A program made the position numbers and the translations under genes. Positions 47,345 to 58,316 of a stretch of 64,000 nt of DNA are shown here, one piece after another. The notes beneath the pieces were generated by a model that searched no databases, was not told where the DNA came from, and was given only the letters and a program-made list of their open reading frames with translations. The stretch's first letter is position 1. The number at the start of each line of letters is the position of its first letter. The stretch spans positions 19,701,017 to 19,765,016 of the forward strand of contig NC_084587.1 in assembly GCF_033807715.1 (NCBI RefSeq), read 5' to 3'. This DNA comes from Cololabis saira. Lineage: Eukaryota > Chordata > Actinopteri > Beloniformes > Belonidae.

Positions 47345-48005
47345 AGGCCATGTCTATCAGAACCAGAATCAGAAAGAAGTTTAACACACACAAGGAATTT
47401 GTTGTGCTTGTTGGTGCAATACAAAAGAACAAATAATATTAAAAGAAAAAAATGTACAACATGTTGGTTTTAAAGTGCCGGAGTAATGAGTCTGTACATG
47501 AGGTGACCTAGGATGTGCGTTAATGTGAGACGCATAAGGTCAGAAGTGGAGTCTTTAGGTTAATGTAACGTAGAGTGGGATGGGGGGACAGTCCATGGTA
47601 GACGGGGGAGAGTGGGGTCCGGGGCCTTGTTGACGAGGCCAGCTGCACTCGGAAAGAAATAGTTTTTATGGCGTGAAGTTTTGGTCCTGATGGACCGCAG
47701 GCTCCTGTCAGAGGGAAGTGTCTGGGGTAGGAGGGGTCTGCCGCCATCTTTCCTGCACGCTTCAGGGTCCTGGAGGCTGCAGGTCCTGGAGAGATGGAAG
47801 GTTGCAGCCAATCACCTTCTCTGCAGAGCGGATGATACGCTGCAGCTGCTCCTGTCCTTTACAGTGGCAGCAGCGTACCAGATGGTGATGGAGGAGGTGA
47901 GGATGGACTTAATGATGGCGGTGTAGAACTGCACCATCATTTTCTTTGGCAGGTTGAATTTCTTCAGCTGCTGCAGGAAGTACATCCTCTGCTGTGCTAA
48001 CTAGA
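47345..48005 (-). mobile_element. LINE C-terminal fragment and 3' end, reverse orientation
   Basis: Read on the minus strand: RMYFLQQLKKFNLPKKMMVQ, FYTAIIKSILTSSITIWYA, then broken frames with AADPSYPRHFPL and LHAIKTISF. The tail ends ttctttctgattctggttct at 47345. The same tail occurs in cdkn2a/b intron 1, and the same protein family occurs at 57.6 kb. Confidence 0.78.
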
Positions 48006-48234
48006 AGACACCAACTGGACAGCAGCTGGTGTCCTCTCAGATCATTTCAGGACCTTTCCAAGTTGACAAACCAGACCAGTAATGAGATGGATGTCCAGCG
48101 GGGATCTTTATTTCAGCACCATCAGAATTCATTTTGGTTGCCACTTTAGTAGCGATATTTGCAACAAGGATGTTTGGAAAGATTTAAAGGGTGTAAAGTA
48201 ATATTAATTAGCATCTCAAGCATTTTACTTCTTT

Positions 48235-48354
48235 TCTTATTCTTACCCATTTGTTATTATGTCTTGCCGCTTTTAATGTCAATGTAAAGCACTTTGAATT
48301 ACCTTGTGTTGAATTGTGCTATATAAATAAATTTGCCTTGCCTTGCCTTGCCAT
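48235..48354 (+). repeat. LINE 3' tail with (CCTTG)n
   Basis: Ends gtgctatataaataaatttg followed by four ccttg units, the usual terminus of an L2/Rex1-type element. No coding part is left. Confidence 0.65.
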
Positions 48355-48540
48355 CTCAGGTTAGCGTAAGCTAAACTAGCAAAGTTGAAGTAGCTAACCT
48401 GCGATGAACTAAGGTTGGAGTGTTGCTGTTGGTTTCTAGGCACATTTATTCAGCGCAATTGTAACATGATGCCAAACAATACGAGAGAAAAGGCTTCAGA
48501 AGCACTCTTTAGAAAACCTGTGGGCAACATCACCGCTTAA

Positions 48541-49063
48541 GGCTGAATTATGGTTCTGCAACAAATCAACGCCGTGCCTATGCCGTGCCTATGCCGTGCC
48601 TACGCCGTGCCTACGCCGTGCCTACGCCGTGCCTACGCTGCAGGTTGCGCTGTGTCGCACACCCCATGCCGTGCCTGACGCGCACCTCCCACAAATTGTA
48701 ACTACGCGTCGAGAGGTCGAAGACCAACGGAGACCGAGAGAGCTGTGATTGGTTCGCTTATTAGCAACGCATTTCCGGTTTCCGGTTCGTGAAGCAGTCG
48801 TGAACTTTCAGCACTCTTTTTTTCGTGTGTGTGTGATTTTTTTTGTTTTGGTTTTTTGCACAATAGTTTTCCTTATCTCTTTGATTCACTGTGACCGGAA
48901 AAGTCGGATAAAGCATTCAGGAAAAGATCGCGACCCCCTAGCAGTTGCGGGGGGTATTGCACCGCGGCGAGATGGAGTGATGGAGAATTCCGAAGGATTC
49001 ACGACGGCGTCACGGCAGCGGCGTGTGCTCTGCGTTGGTGTAGCGCAGAACCTTAATCCAGCC
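48541..49063. mobile_element. palindrome-family MITE with internal minisatellite
   Basis: Left end GGCTGAATTATGGTTCTGC and right end GCAGAACCTTAATCCAGCC are imperfect inverted repeats of the same type as the elements at 18.5 and 30.7 kb. Inside, an 11-bp unit gccgtgcctac is repeated about six times (48573..48642). The GC-rich interior has an open frame but no recognisable protein. Confidence 0.7.
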
Positions 49064-49599
49064 ATAATGCAGATTGGTTGTAGGCAAGCATGTAGGGGTG
49101 GAGCTGCCAGCTGTTATTGTCACAGCAGCACAAACTCAGTGGCTGACAGTGAATCAAAAACCAGTGCGGGTCCAAAAAGAAAGTGTATGTTTGAGACAGC
49201 TACGGCCAAAAAATTAACTACAATATTGTTGTGGCGTTTCCTCGATGTAGACAGTTGAGGGTTATATTTCAGTTTGACAGTTAATTGTCCTTGTACATTT
49301 CCACAAATTACATGCCTGAAAAGCTTATGATATTGTATTTTAATATGTTCCACCATTTATTCATTTACTTTTCTATCACTTTTCTTTTGCAGTTCAGGGT
49401 TTCTAGGGTTTCTAGGGATGCAATGACGGGTTTGCATATTTTAATGTAACATGACATTTTGTCCAGCATCTTGAATTTGACAGTTTTGTGTTGTGAATAA
49501 ATATCTCAACAGTAGTCAGATGATTCATGAATAAGTGTGTTGCAAACATTTATAGTGACCAAATCTTAAATCCCATCAATGCCCCAATGATCCTTCAAT

Positions 49600-49754
49600 C
49601 CACAAGGATTTGGTGGTTAGCACTGTTGCCTCACAACAAGAAGGTTGCTTTGTCTTTCTGTAGGGAGATTACAAGTTCTCAGAGTGCCTGCATGGGATTT
49701 CTCCAGCTAACCTGGCTACCTCCCACAGTCCAAACATGTTAATTCTAAATTTCC
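49600..49754 (+). repeat. common fish interspersed repeat, left half
   Basis: Contains ggtggttagcactgttgcct and ctcccacagtccaaacatgt. Its continuation (cctgtccagggtttactttg) is at 50939..51063, because a hAT element inserted in between. Confidence 0.7.
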
Positions 49755-49762
49755 CATAGGAA

Positions 49763-50930
49763 CAGTGGCGGCTGGTGATAAAAAATGTTTTGGGGGGCGC
49801 ACTGGCGAGTGGGGATTACAACAGAACTATAAACTCTACTTGAACATACATTTTTTTGCTATTTTTTATTACATATCACTACATATACTACATATACATA
49901 TACTACATATACATGTAGCATATTTTACATAAACATATTTTAAAATTTTCAAGTAACAAAATAACATATTTGAACCATTTTTCAGATTTTTTCAGTTATT
50001 ATATAGAGATATTGACAGATATTGTCTGAAAAATTGTTCAAATGTGTTATTTTGTTATTTGAAATTTTTTTAATTTGTTTTGTTGATGAGAAAATATGTT
50101 TGTCTATTTTTCTTATTTTTGTGAGGGGGATATATATTGTTTTTCGGCACTACCTTGTTCTCTATAGCTGATATAACATGCATTACTGTACTCCTATGTG
50201 GGATCAATAAAGTTCTCATTTTTGCCATCTCAGAAAATTAAATATATTATATTTGGTGCCTAACTGTTTCCCAAGTATATTAGTGCATGTGTGAATGAAT
50301 AAATGAGACATAAAACGTAAATTTCTTTGTAGAAAGGCGCTTTATGAAAATAAGTCAATTTACTTGTATTAGTTTACAGCGCAGTCTTGCCACATCCAAT
50401 ATGGCGGCGACGTTGACGTATCGCAGCAGCTCCATGGGGTGGATACGGATAGATGTCTATGGCTGTGACTCCGTTTGTAGCGAGTGATGGATGCAGTCGC
50501 GCGTCTACACTGTCAGGGGTGTGACTTTGATTGACAGCTCATGTATCAATCAGATTGGATGAAGAAGGACAGAAAACACGCTGAATGGCCACGGGCGCAG
50601 AGAGCTGCGCCCGGAGGAGAATCTTTGAGTAACTACAGCATGAAGTCACATGGAAGAAAAGTTTAAGAACATGCAATGCACACTCATTTGGCCGGCGACC
50701 TTCGCCATTGAAACTTATGTATTTCGGTCTTCACAAAAAACAACTCTGAATAAACCCAGTATGGGATGGGAAGGCTAGAAAAATTAAGTCAGACACATTT
50801 TATGAGTGCACAGATGTGATAATTACTTTTTATTATGTAATTTATGTGTACTGTGTCTATATATTTTTTTCCCCCGTGTAATTTTAATGGGGGCAGCGCC
50901 CTAGCGCCCCCTATTGACCAGCCGCCACTG
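49763..50930. mobile_element. hAT-type element, intact copy
   Basis: Ends CAGTGGCGGCTGGT and ACCAGCCGCCACTG are perfect 14-bp inverted repeats. The duplication CATAGGAA is at 49755..49762 and 50931..50938. It is 1168 bp with no transposase frame. From base 49799 onward it is copied in the tandem duplication. Confidence 0.92.
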
Positions 50931-51504
50931 CATAGGAATGAACGTGAGTGTGGTTGTTTGTCTATATGTGGCATTGCAGTGGACCGGCCACCTGTCCAGG
51001 GTTTACTTTGCTCTACTTTTTGCCCAGTGAGCAGAACCAGCAGGCCCCTGTGACCCTGAACCGGAATAAGGGGGTTTTAGATAAAAGCTGTTTTGACAAC
51101 TACTGAACATATTCAGTAGTTTTGTACACAAAATTATGATTTTTTTGGAGTTTGGTTTATCTTCAGACAGGTCACTATAAAACGAAAAAAAAAAGAAAAA
51201 AAAAGAATATTGAGAGATTTTCTGACAGGAATAAATAAAGGCTGGTTTTTACTTCTGCGTTGAAGATATGCCATAACTGCGCGTAGGTGTGAACCCGATG
51301 GCGCAGGCTACAGCGTTGCCTGATGTGCACCTCTCCAAATGTAAATACGTGTTGCATCAATGTGGCCTGCGAGAAGCGTGATGAGAGGATTTGTTCTTCT
51401 TAATTTTCAAACCTCCCACTGCTATTTCTTCTTCTATGTTTTCCAGTTGGGTAAGCAATTTCAAGGATTCAAGGAGGATTCAAGGAGTTTGTATTATCAT
51501 TTCA
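49799..51504 (+). repeat. tandem segmental duplication, copy 1 (1706 bp)
   Basis: Begins inside the hAT element at GCACTGGCGAGTGG and runs through the right half of the interspersed repeat to tttgtattatcatttca. The next unit starts at once with GCACTGGCGAGTGG at 51505. Confidence 0.93.
50939..51063 (+). repeat. common fish interspersed repeat, right half
   Basis: Joins the left half at 49754 when the hAT element and one CATAGGAA are removed. Confidence 0.7.
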
Positions 51505-51891
51505 GCACTGGCGAGTGGGTATTACAACACAACTATAAACTCTACTTGAACATACATTTTTTTGCTATTTTTTATTACATATCACTACATATACTACATA
51601 TACATATACTACATATACATGTAGCATATTTTACATAAACATATTTTAAAATTTTCAAGTAACAAAATAACATATTTGAACCATTTTTCAGATTTTTTCA
51701 GTTATTATATAGAGATATTGACAGATATTGTCTGAAAAATGGTTCAAATGTGTGATTTTGTTATTTGAAAATGTTTTAATTTGTTTTGTTGATGAGAAAA
51801 TATGTTTCTCTATTTTTGTTATTTTTGTGAGGGGGATATATATTGTTTTTCGGCACTACCTTGTTCTCTATAGCTGATATAACATGAATTA

Positions 51892-53705
51892 AAGCTGCAA
51901 GCAGCGATGAACGGGCCCTCGCACTCACGGCCACCGCCCCCCATAAGCATATCAGAAATGACACCACCCACGACTTCCTATGTTAAACCATTCAAAAGTT
52001 ATAGCAGAAAATAGGGAGAACCAATCAGAAGAAAGGGCGGGGCTAATTCAGGCCAATGAAGGTCAAGGACTCCATACAGAATCTGATGACACCACCCACG
52101 AGTCTCTATGTCAAACCATTCAAAAGTTACAGCAGAAAAAAGGTACAACCAATCAGAAGAAGGGGCGGGGCTAATTAAGGCCAAAGAAGCTCAAGGACTC
52201 ATTACAGAGTCCCATGACACCACCCACGACTCTCTATGTCAAACCATTCAAAAGTTACAGCAGAAAATCGGGACAACCAATCAGAAGAAGGGGCGGGGCT
52301 AATTAAGGCCAACGAAGCTCAAGGACTCCATACAGAGTCCCATGACACGACCCACAACTTCCTATGTCAAACCATTCAAAAGTTATGGCAGAGAAAAGTA
52401 TTCTAGGGGGCGCTGTTGAGCCGTTAGGCCACGCCCATTAATGCAAACCATGAAATATCCAATTTATCACCAAGTCTGTCTTGCATGCAAAATTTGGGGA
52501 CTTTTGGAGAACTATCAAATATGGACCAATCAGATTTCAAAATGGCCGACTTCCTGTTCGGTTTCGGCCATGGCTCCAAGAGACTTTTCTTTAAGTTGTG
52601 ACATGATACAGGTGTGTAGCGATTTTCGTGCATGTACGTCAAACCGTATTGTGGGGCTTGAGGCACAAAGTTTTCCGGGGGGCGCTGTTGAGCCATTTTG
52701 CCACGCCCATTAATGCAAACCATGAAATATCAAATTTATCTCCAGGCCTGGCTTGCGTGCCAAATTTGGTGCCTTTTGGGGAACTATCAAATATGGACCA
52801 ATCAGATGAAGGGGGGGTGCGCTTGTTGGCGTCTAGCGTCGCCACGGTAACACTTTTGAAAGAGAAAAGTAATGCGCGTAGTCGCAGGATGGAGACACAC
52901 ATTTTGATGTATAACACACCTGGGTTCACGATACGGTTCGGGCCGTATTAATTCTCGAAGGAATGGCATATATTGCTCCAAAATTACGTGATTAATTCAG
53001 AATGTTCAAAATGGCCGACTTCCTGTTCGGTTTCGGCCATGGCACCAAGAGAGTTTTCTTTAAGTTGCGACATGATACAGGTGTGTACCGATTTTCGTTC
53101 ATGTACGTCAAACCGTATTGTGGGGCTTGAGGCGCAAAGTTTTTTCTATCTGAACCGATCAGATGAAGGGTGGGCGCACTTTTTGGCATCTAGCGTCGCC
53201 ACGGTAACGCTTTTGAAAGAGAAAAGTAATGCGCGTAGTCGCAGGATGGAGACGCACATTTTGATGTATAACACACCTGGGTCCACGTTACGGTTCGGGC
53301 CGTATTAACTGCCGAAGGAAGGCATCAATTTCGCCAAAATGACGCGATTAATTCAAAATGGCCGACTTCCTGTTCAGTTTCTCGACATGACGCCCACACA
53401 CTTTTCTTTAAGTTGTGTACTGATACAGGTGTGTACCGATTTTCGTGCATGTACGACAAACCGCATTGTGGGGCTTGAGGCACAAAGTTTTCAAGGGGGC
53501 GCTGTTGAGCCATTAGGCCACGCCCATTAATGCAAACCATTAAATATCAAATTTTTCGCCAGACCTGGCTTGCATGCAAAATTTGGTGACTTTTTGGGCA
53601 TGTTTAGGGGGGCAAAAAGGCCTTCCTTTTGTCAGAACAATAAGAAGAAGAAGAATAATTCCTGCAATTACAATAGGGCCTTCGCACTGCAAGTGCTCGG
53701 GCCCT
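51892..53705 (+). repeat. GGGCCC-ended interspersed repeat, copy 2
   Basis: Bounded by aagctgcaagcagcgatgaa and gtgctcgggccct, with AATTA on both sides (51887..51891, 53706..53710). Copy 1 of the tandem duplication lacks it, so the limits are set by an empty site. It has about three 120-bp units (51960..52345) followed by about three larger units with cacggtaac and gccgacttcctgttcgg. The right end can form a hairpin (ggcc..gcact/agtgc..gggccc) just before CTAA. Confidence 0.88.
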
Positions 53706-54849
53706 AATTACTCCTATGTGGGATCAATAAAGTTCTTATTTTTGCCATCTCAGAAAATTAAATATATTATATTTGGTGCCTAACTGTTTCCCAAGTATAT
53801 TAGTGCATGTGTGAATGAATAAATGAGACGTAAAACGTAAATTTCTTTGTAGAAAGGCGCTTTATGAAAATAAGTAAATTTACTTGTATTAGTTTACAGC
53901 GCAGTCTTGCCACATCCAATATGGCGGCGTCATTGACGTATCGTAGCAGCTCCATGGGGCGGATACGGATACATGTCTATGGCTGTGACTCCGTTTGTAG
54001 CGAGTGATGGATGCAGTCGCGCGTCTACACTGTCAGGTTTGTGACTTTGATTGACAGCTCATGAATCAATCAGATTGGATGAAGAATGACAGAAAACACG
54101 CTGAATGGCCACGGGCGCAGAGAGCTGCGCCCGGAGGAGAATCTTTGAGTAACTACAGCATGAAGTCACATGGAAGAAAAGTTTAAGAACATGCAATGCA
54201 CACTCATTTGGCCGGCGACCTTCGCCATTGAAACTTATGTATTTCGGTCTTCACAAAAAACAACTCTGAATAAACCCAGTATGGGATGGGAAGGCTAGAA
54301 AAATTAAGTCAGACACATTTTATGAGTGCACAGATGTGATAATTACTTTTTATTACGTAATTTATGTGTACTGTGTCTATATTTTTTTTTCCCCCTGTAA
54401 TTTTAATGGGGGCAGCGCCCTAGCGCCCCCTATTGACAAGCCGCCACTGCATAGGAATGAACGTGGGTGTGGTTGTTTGTCTATATGTGGCATTGCAGTG
54501 GATCGGCCACCTGTCCAGGGTTTACTTTGCTCTACCTTTTGCCCAGTGAGCGGAACCAGCAGGCCCCTGTGACCCTGAACCGGAATAAGGGGGTTTTAGA
54601 TAAAAGCTGTTTTGACAACTACTGAACATATTCAGTAGTTTCGTACACAAAATTAGGATTTTTTTGGAGTTTGGTTTATCTTCTATTGAGAGATTTTCTG
54701 ACATGAATAAATAAAGCCTGGTTTTTACTTCTGGGTCGAACATATGCCATAACTGTGCGTAGGTGTGAACCCGATGGCGCAGGCTGCAGCGTTGCCTGAT
54801 GTGCACCTCTCCAAATGTAAATACGTGTCGCATCAATGTGGCCTGCGAG

Positions 54850-55629
54850 TATGGAGCTAGAACAGTGTCATAATTCACAAATGCACAGGACAAGTTTTAC
54901 AAATGCACAGACCGATTTGCAAATGTACGCACCGTTTCACACATGAACAGAACAATTCTCACGTGCGTAGGACAAGATACACAAATGTATTTTTGATGCA
55001 CACACAAATATAACCTGATTTACAAATGCACAGAACAATTCACACGTGCGTAGGACAAGATATACAAATGTATTTTTGATGCACACACAAATATAACCTG
55101 ATTTACAAACGTTTTTTTGTCTGTGAGCTGCGCTGGATTTGCGTGTGACTTTTAAGACTCCCCTGACGCTTAACACGGAAGGATCTGCAACCAATCAGAT
55201 GTCTTCCTTTGTTTCAGCCAATCATAAGAGCGCACCCCACGTGGGGGACGCAGAGCAGTGGATAAAACACAACTTACTCTAAACCAATCAGATTAAAGGG
55301 GCGGATACACCTGCTGTTTGAACTGCGTTTGCGTCGTTCGCTTAGAAAAGTGATTAATATTTGAAGTTGGTGGAGTAAAGATAAATAAACAAGACAGCAA
55401 CACAGGATGGAGAGCAGATCACTGCTCTGCTTTTCTTGAGATCCCGGTAAAGAAAACAGCGCGATCGGAGATGGTTCGTCAGCTCTGCGTCCATTTGTAT
55501 ATCTTGTCCTACGCACGTGTGAATTGTTCTGTGCATGTGTGAAACGGTGCGTGCATTTGCAAATCGGTCTGTGCATTTGTAAAACTTGTTCTGTGCATTT
55601 GTGAATTATGAGACTGTTCTAGCTCCATA
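54850..55629. mobile_element. long-inverted-repeat element A, TATGGAGC ends, 6-bp target duplication
   Basis: Left end TATGGAGCTAGAACAGT and right end ACTGTTCTAGCTCCATA extend into arms of about 135 bp. TGCGAG flanks both sides (54844..54849, 55630..55635). Copy 1 of the tandem duplication has the empty site with one TGCGAG. Arms are made of short repeats with the core acaaatgcacagaac, and an 88-bp unit (starting acgtgcgtaggacaagat) is doubled at about 54960..55110. No transposase. Confidence 0.92.
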
Positions 55630-55639
55630 TGCGAGAAGC

Positions 55640-55896
55640 GTGATGAGGGGATTTGTTCTTTTTAATTTTCAAACCTCCCACTGCTATTTGTTCTTCGTTG
55701 TTTTCCAGTTGGGTAGAGCAATTTCAAGGATTCAAGGATGATTCAAGGAATTTTTATTGTCATTTCAGCACGTTAAACGTGAGATGGAACGAAATTTGTT
55801 TCCCTGTTCCCAGAGCAAGCCCCGAAAGAAAGATTACAAAATAGAACAGAACTATCTGACTAAGTATAAATATAAAAAAAGAACAAGATAGATATG
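55640..55896 (+). other. end of duplication and flanking repeat-like DNA
   Basis: The string tttttattgtcatttcagcac followed by gttaaacgtgagatggaacg looks like a fish interspersed repeat 3' region. This is the probable ancestral right border of the duplicated unit. Confidence 0.45.
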
Positions 55897-55911
55897 CAGT
55901 TTAAGGAAAGT

Positions 55912-56772
55912 CCATCCATCCATCGTCCGCCACTTATCCGTTCCCGGGTCGTGGGGGCAGCAGTCTCAGCAGAGATGCCCAGACTTCCTTCACCCCTGAC
56001 ACTTCCTCCAGCTCTTCCGGGGGGAGTCCGAGGCGTTCCCAGGCCAGCCGAGAGACATAGTCTCTCCAGCGTGTCCTGGGTCTTCCCTGGGGTCTCCTCC
56101 CGGTGGGACATGCCTGGAACACCTCCCTAGGGAGGCGTCCAGGAGGATCAGGTACAGATGCCCAAGCCACCTCAGCTGACTCCTCTCAATGTGAAGGAGC
56201 AGCGGCTCGACTACGAGCTCCTCCCGGGTGATCGAACTCCTCACCCTATCTCTAAGGGAGTGTCCAGCCACCCTGCGGAGGAAACTCATCTTGGCCGCTT
56301 GTATCTGCGATCTCGTCCTTTCGGTCACTACGCAAAGTTCATGACCATAGGTGAGGGTAGGTGCGTAGATTGACCGGTAAATCAACCACGACGGTCCTGT
56401 ACACCGACCGCATAACTGGGGACGCTGCACCGATCCGTTTGTCAATCTCACGCTCCATCGTTCCCTCACTCGTGAACAAGACCCCGAGATACTTGAACTC
56501 CTCCACCTGAGGCAGGACTTCTCCACCCACCCGGAGAAGGCACGCCACCCTTTCCCGATGGAGAACCATGGCCTCGGTTTTGCTAAAACCGTGCTAGTCA
56601 CGGTTTGTCCATAACGAACACCATGTTCAAACATAAGGGTGTCCATCAGTGCACGTGGCACCAGGGCACCTTAGGCCGGAGGGCAATGATCGGCTTTGTT
56701 GTCGTTTCATCTGACCTTCGGCCGCATGTCTTGGACACTCGGGTGAAGAGAGGGGCTGAGCTGTCAACTGAT
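55912..56772 (-). mobile_element. 5'-truncated RTE-like LINE with 15-bp target duplication
   Basis: On the minus strand, broken frames give LPQVEEFKYLGVLFTSEGTM, SIYAPTLTYGHELCVVTERT, QIQAAKMSFLRRVAGHSLRD, VEPLLLHIERSQLRWLGHL and GRRPQGRPRTRWRDYVSRLA, the C-terminal part of a widespread fish RTE-type polyprotein. The 3' end is a tggatggatgga run at 55912. CAGTTTAAGGAAAGT flanks at 55897..55911 and 56773..56787. The frame has shifts, so it is inactive. Confidence 0.9.
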
Positions 56773-56835
56773 CAGTTTAAGGAAAGTATATACAATAAAA
56801 TATTTAAACAGTAAACAACAGTGTAACACCATGTA

Positions 56836-57560
56836 CAGGGTTGCCACCTTTCAGAAATAAAAATAAGGGACGCTCCGATTTCAGCAGTGCAGGCGCCAAA
56901 AAAAGGGATTTCCCCAAAACTTCTAAACTGCATAGAAATGTATTTTATATGAAAAAACAAAATGCTTTGATTTAAAGTTTAAAGTGCCTTAATAGCATTG
57001 AACTTGCATGACTGTACAGACAGCCAACTATACTAGCAAGTGAAATAGCCTCCTATGCTATGTATGTCCACATCAGCCCAGATGTAGAATATAGCTACAG
57101 GTGAAGGTCGGGAAATTAGAATATGGTGTTAAAGTTAATTTATTTCAATAATTCAACTTAAAAGGTGAAACTAATACATTACATAGTCTCATTACATGCA
57201 AAGCAAGATGTGTTAAACCTTTATTTGTTATAATTTTGATGATTGAATTGTTTATTGATTTCATAATATAGACATTTTTTATTTGGGGTTTTCATAAACT
57301 GTGAGCCATAATCACCAACATTATAACAAATAAAGGCTTGAAATATCTCAGTTTGAATGTAGTGGGAAATAATATATTTGTTTCACCTTTAGTTGAATTT
57401 ACTACGAATTAAATTTTACCTTCAAATTTTCCGACCTTCACCTGTATATTATGACATCAATAAATAAGAGCATAATATATGTCCGTATTGGTTCAATACG
57501 GAACTTTTAATTCCCAATTACGTAACAATTCCGTATTTCAAGGGACGGGTGGCGACCCTA
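56836..57560. mobile_element. hAT-type element containing a nested mariner-type MITE
   Basis: Ends CAGGGTTGCCACC and GGTGGCGACCCTA are inverted with slight mismatch. Flanks ACCATGTA (56828..56835) and ACCGTGTA (57561..57568) differ at one base. Subterminal blocks include aataagggacgctcc at the left and gtatttcaagggacggg at the right. The insertion 57098..57444 accounts for nearly half its length. Confidence 0.85.
57098..57444. mobile_element. Tc1/mariner-type MITE (TA duplication)
   Basis: Ends CAGGTGAAGGTCGG and CCGACCTTCACCTG are perfect inverted repeats, flanked by TA at 57096..57097 and 57445..57446. It is 347 bp and AT-rich with further inverted symmetry inside (aataaaggcttgaaatat and its left partner). 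No coding. Confidence 0.92.
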
Positions 57561-57569
57561 ACCGTGTAA

Positions 57570-57985
57570 CAGGGGTCCTCCAGAGTTCAGCAGTCTCACA
57601 GCTTCAGGGAAGAAGCTGTTCCTAAGTCTGGACGTCCAGCTCTTGATGCTCCGCAGCCTCCTGCCTGAGGGAAGAGGGACAAACAGAGCATGTGCTGGGG
57701 TGGCTGTTGTCCTTCATGATGCAGGAGGCCCGTTTCCTGTATCTGGAAGTGTAAATATCCCTGGTGGTGGTTAGGCTAAGTCCCACAGTCCCCTGTGCAG
57801 CTTTCACCACTCTCTGCAGAGCTTTCTTCTCTGCTGCAGAGCAGGTGCCGTGCCACACAGTGATGCAGGAGCACAGGCGGCGTTCCACCACACATCGGTA
57901 GGAGGCCAGGACATAGATCCCCAATCCAGTGCGCCTCAGCCTCCTCAGGCGCTGTGATGTTTGTGAAAATGACTGATAATCGACA
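57570..57985 (-). mobile_element. LINE C-terminal fragment (reverse)
   Basis: Minus strand frames read CITVWHGTCSAAEKKALQRV, VKAAQGTVGLSLTTTRDIYT, RYRKRASCIMKDNSHPST and LFPQ-like ends. This is the same protein style as the fragment at 47.3 kb. Frames are broken by stops. Confidence 0.75.
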
Positions 57986-58316
57986 TTTATCACTTCTAAC
58001 TGGTGTAAAATATACTTTATTTGCTCCGTTGCTATGTCCTAGCAACATACAGGAAGTAAACAAAAGGAAACTCAGCACTGCGAGCTACGGCGCTGCAGAA
58101 AAGGAATGATCAAGCACCACAAAAGAGTCGTTGTACTTTGGTTGTGGCTCCAAAACTCGCTGGATGCTCAGCAAACATGACTGTCAGTCGTGTGCCTTGG
58201 TGACAGAGCCAATTGGAGGATGTTTCTTTTTTAACTAAAGGAATCAGGGTTGAGCCTACTTGGGATTAAATTCATGCCTGGGTCGATCTTCAGTTTGAGT
58301 TTGAAGGTCCAATCTG

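Larger units (their letters stand above)
51505..55767 (+). repeat. tandem segmental duplication, copy 2, with two later insertions
   Basis: Follows copy 1 base for base except for two inserted blocks, 51892..53705 (GGGCCC repeat) and 54850..55629 (6-bp-duplication element), and some point changes and small indels. It includes a 5'-truncated hAT (ending 54449) and its CATAGGAA at 54450..54457. The far end is at GCAC, 55768..55771. Confidence 0.92.

Noticed and set aside
48749..49258. 169-residue plus-strand frame
   Set aside because: It starts inside the palindrome-family element and ends outside it, with no recognisable domain.
32378..53540. Series of 60-110-residue frames at 32.4-33.7 and 52.4-53.5 kb that resemble one another
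   Set aside because: They resemble one another because the GGGCCC repeat is internally tandem and present twice; no known protein motif is visible.
54950..55110. Tandem 88-bp units considered as a CRISPR-like array
   Set aside because: Only two units inside a transposon-like element of a vertebrate genome; no spacer logic.
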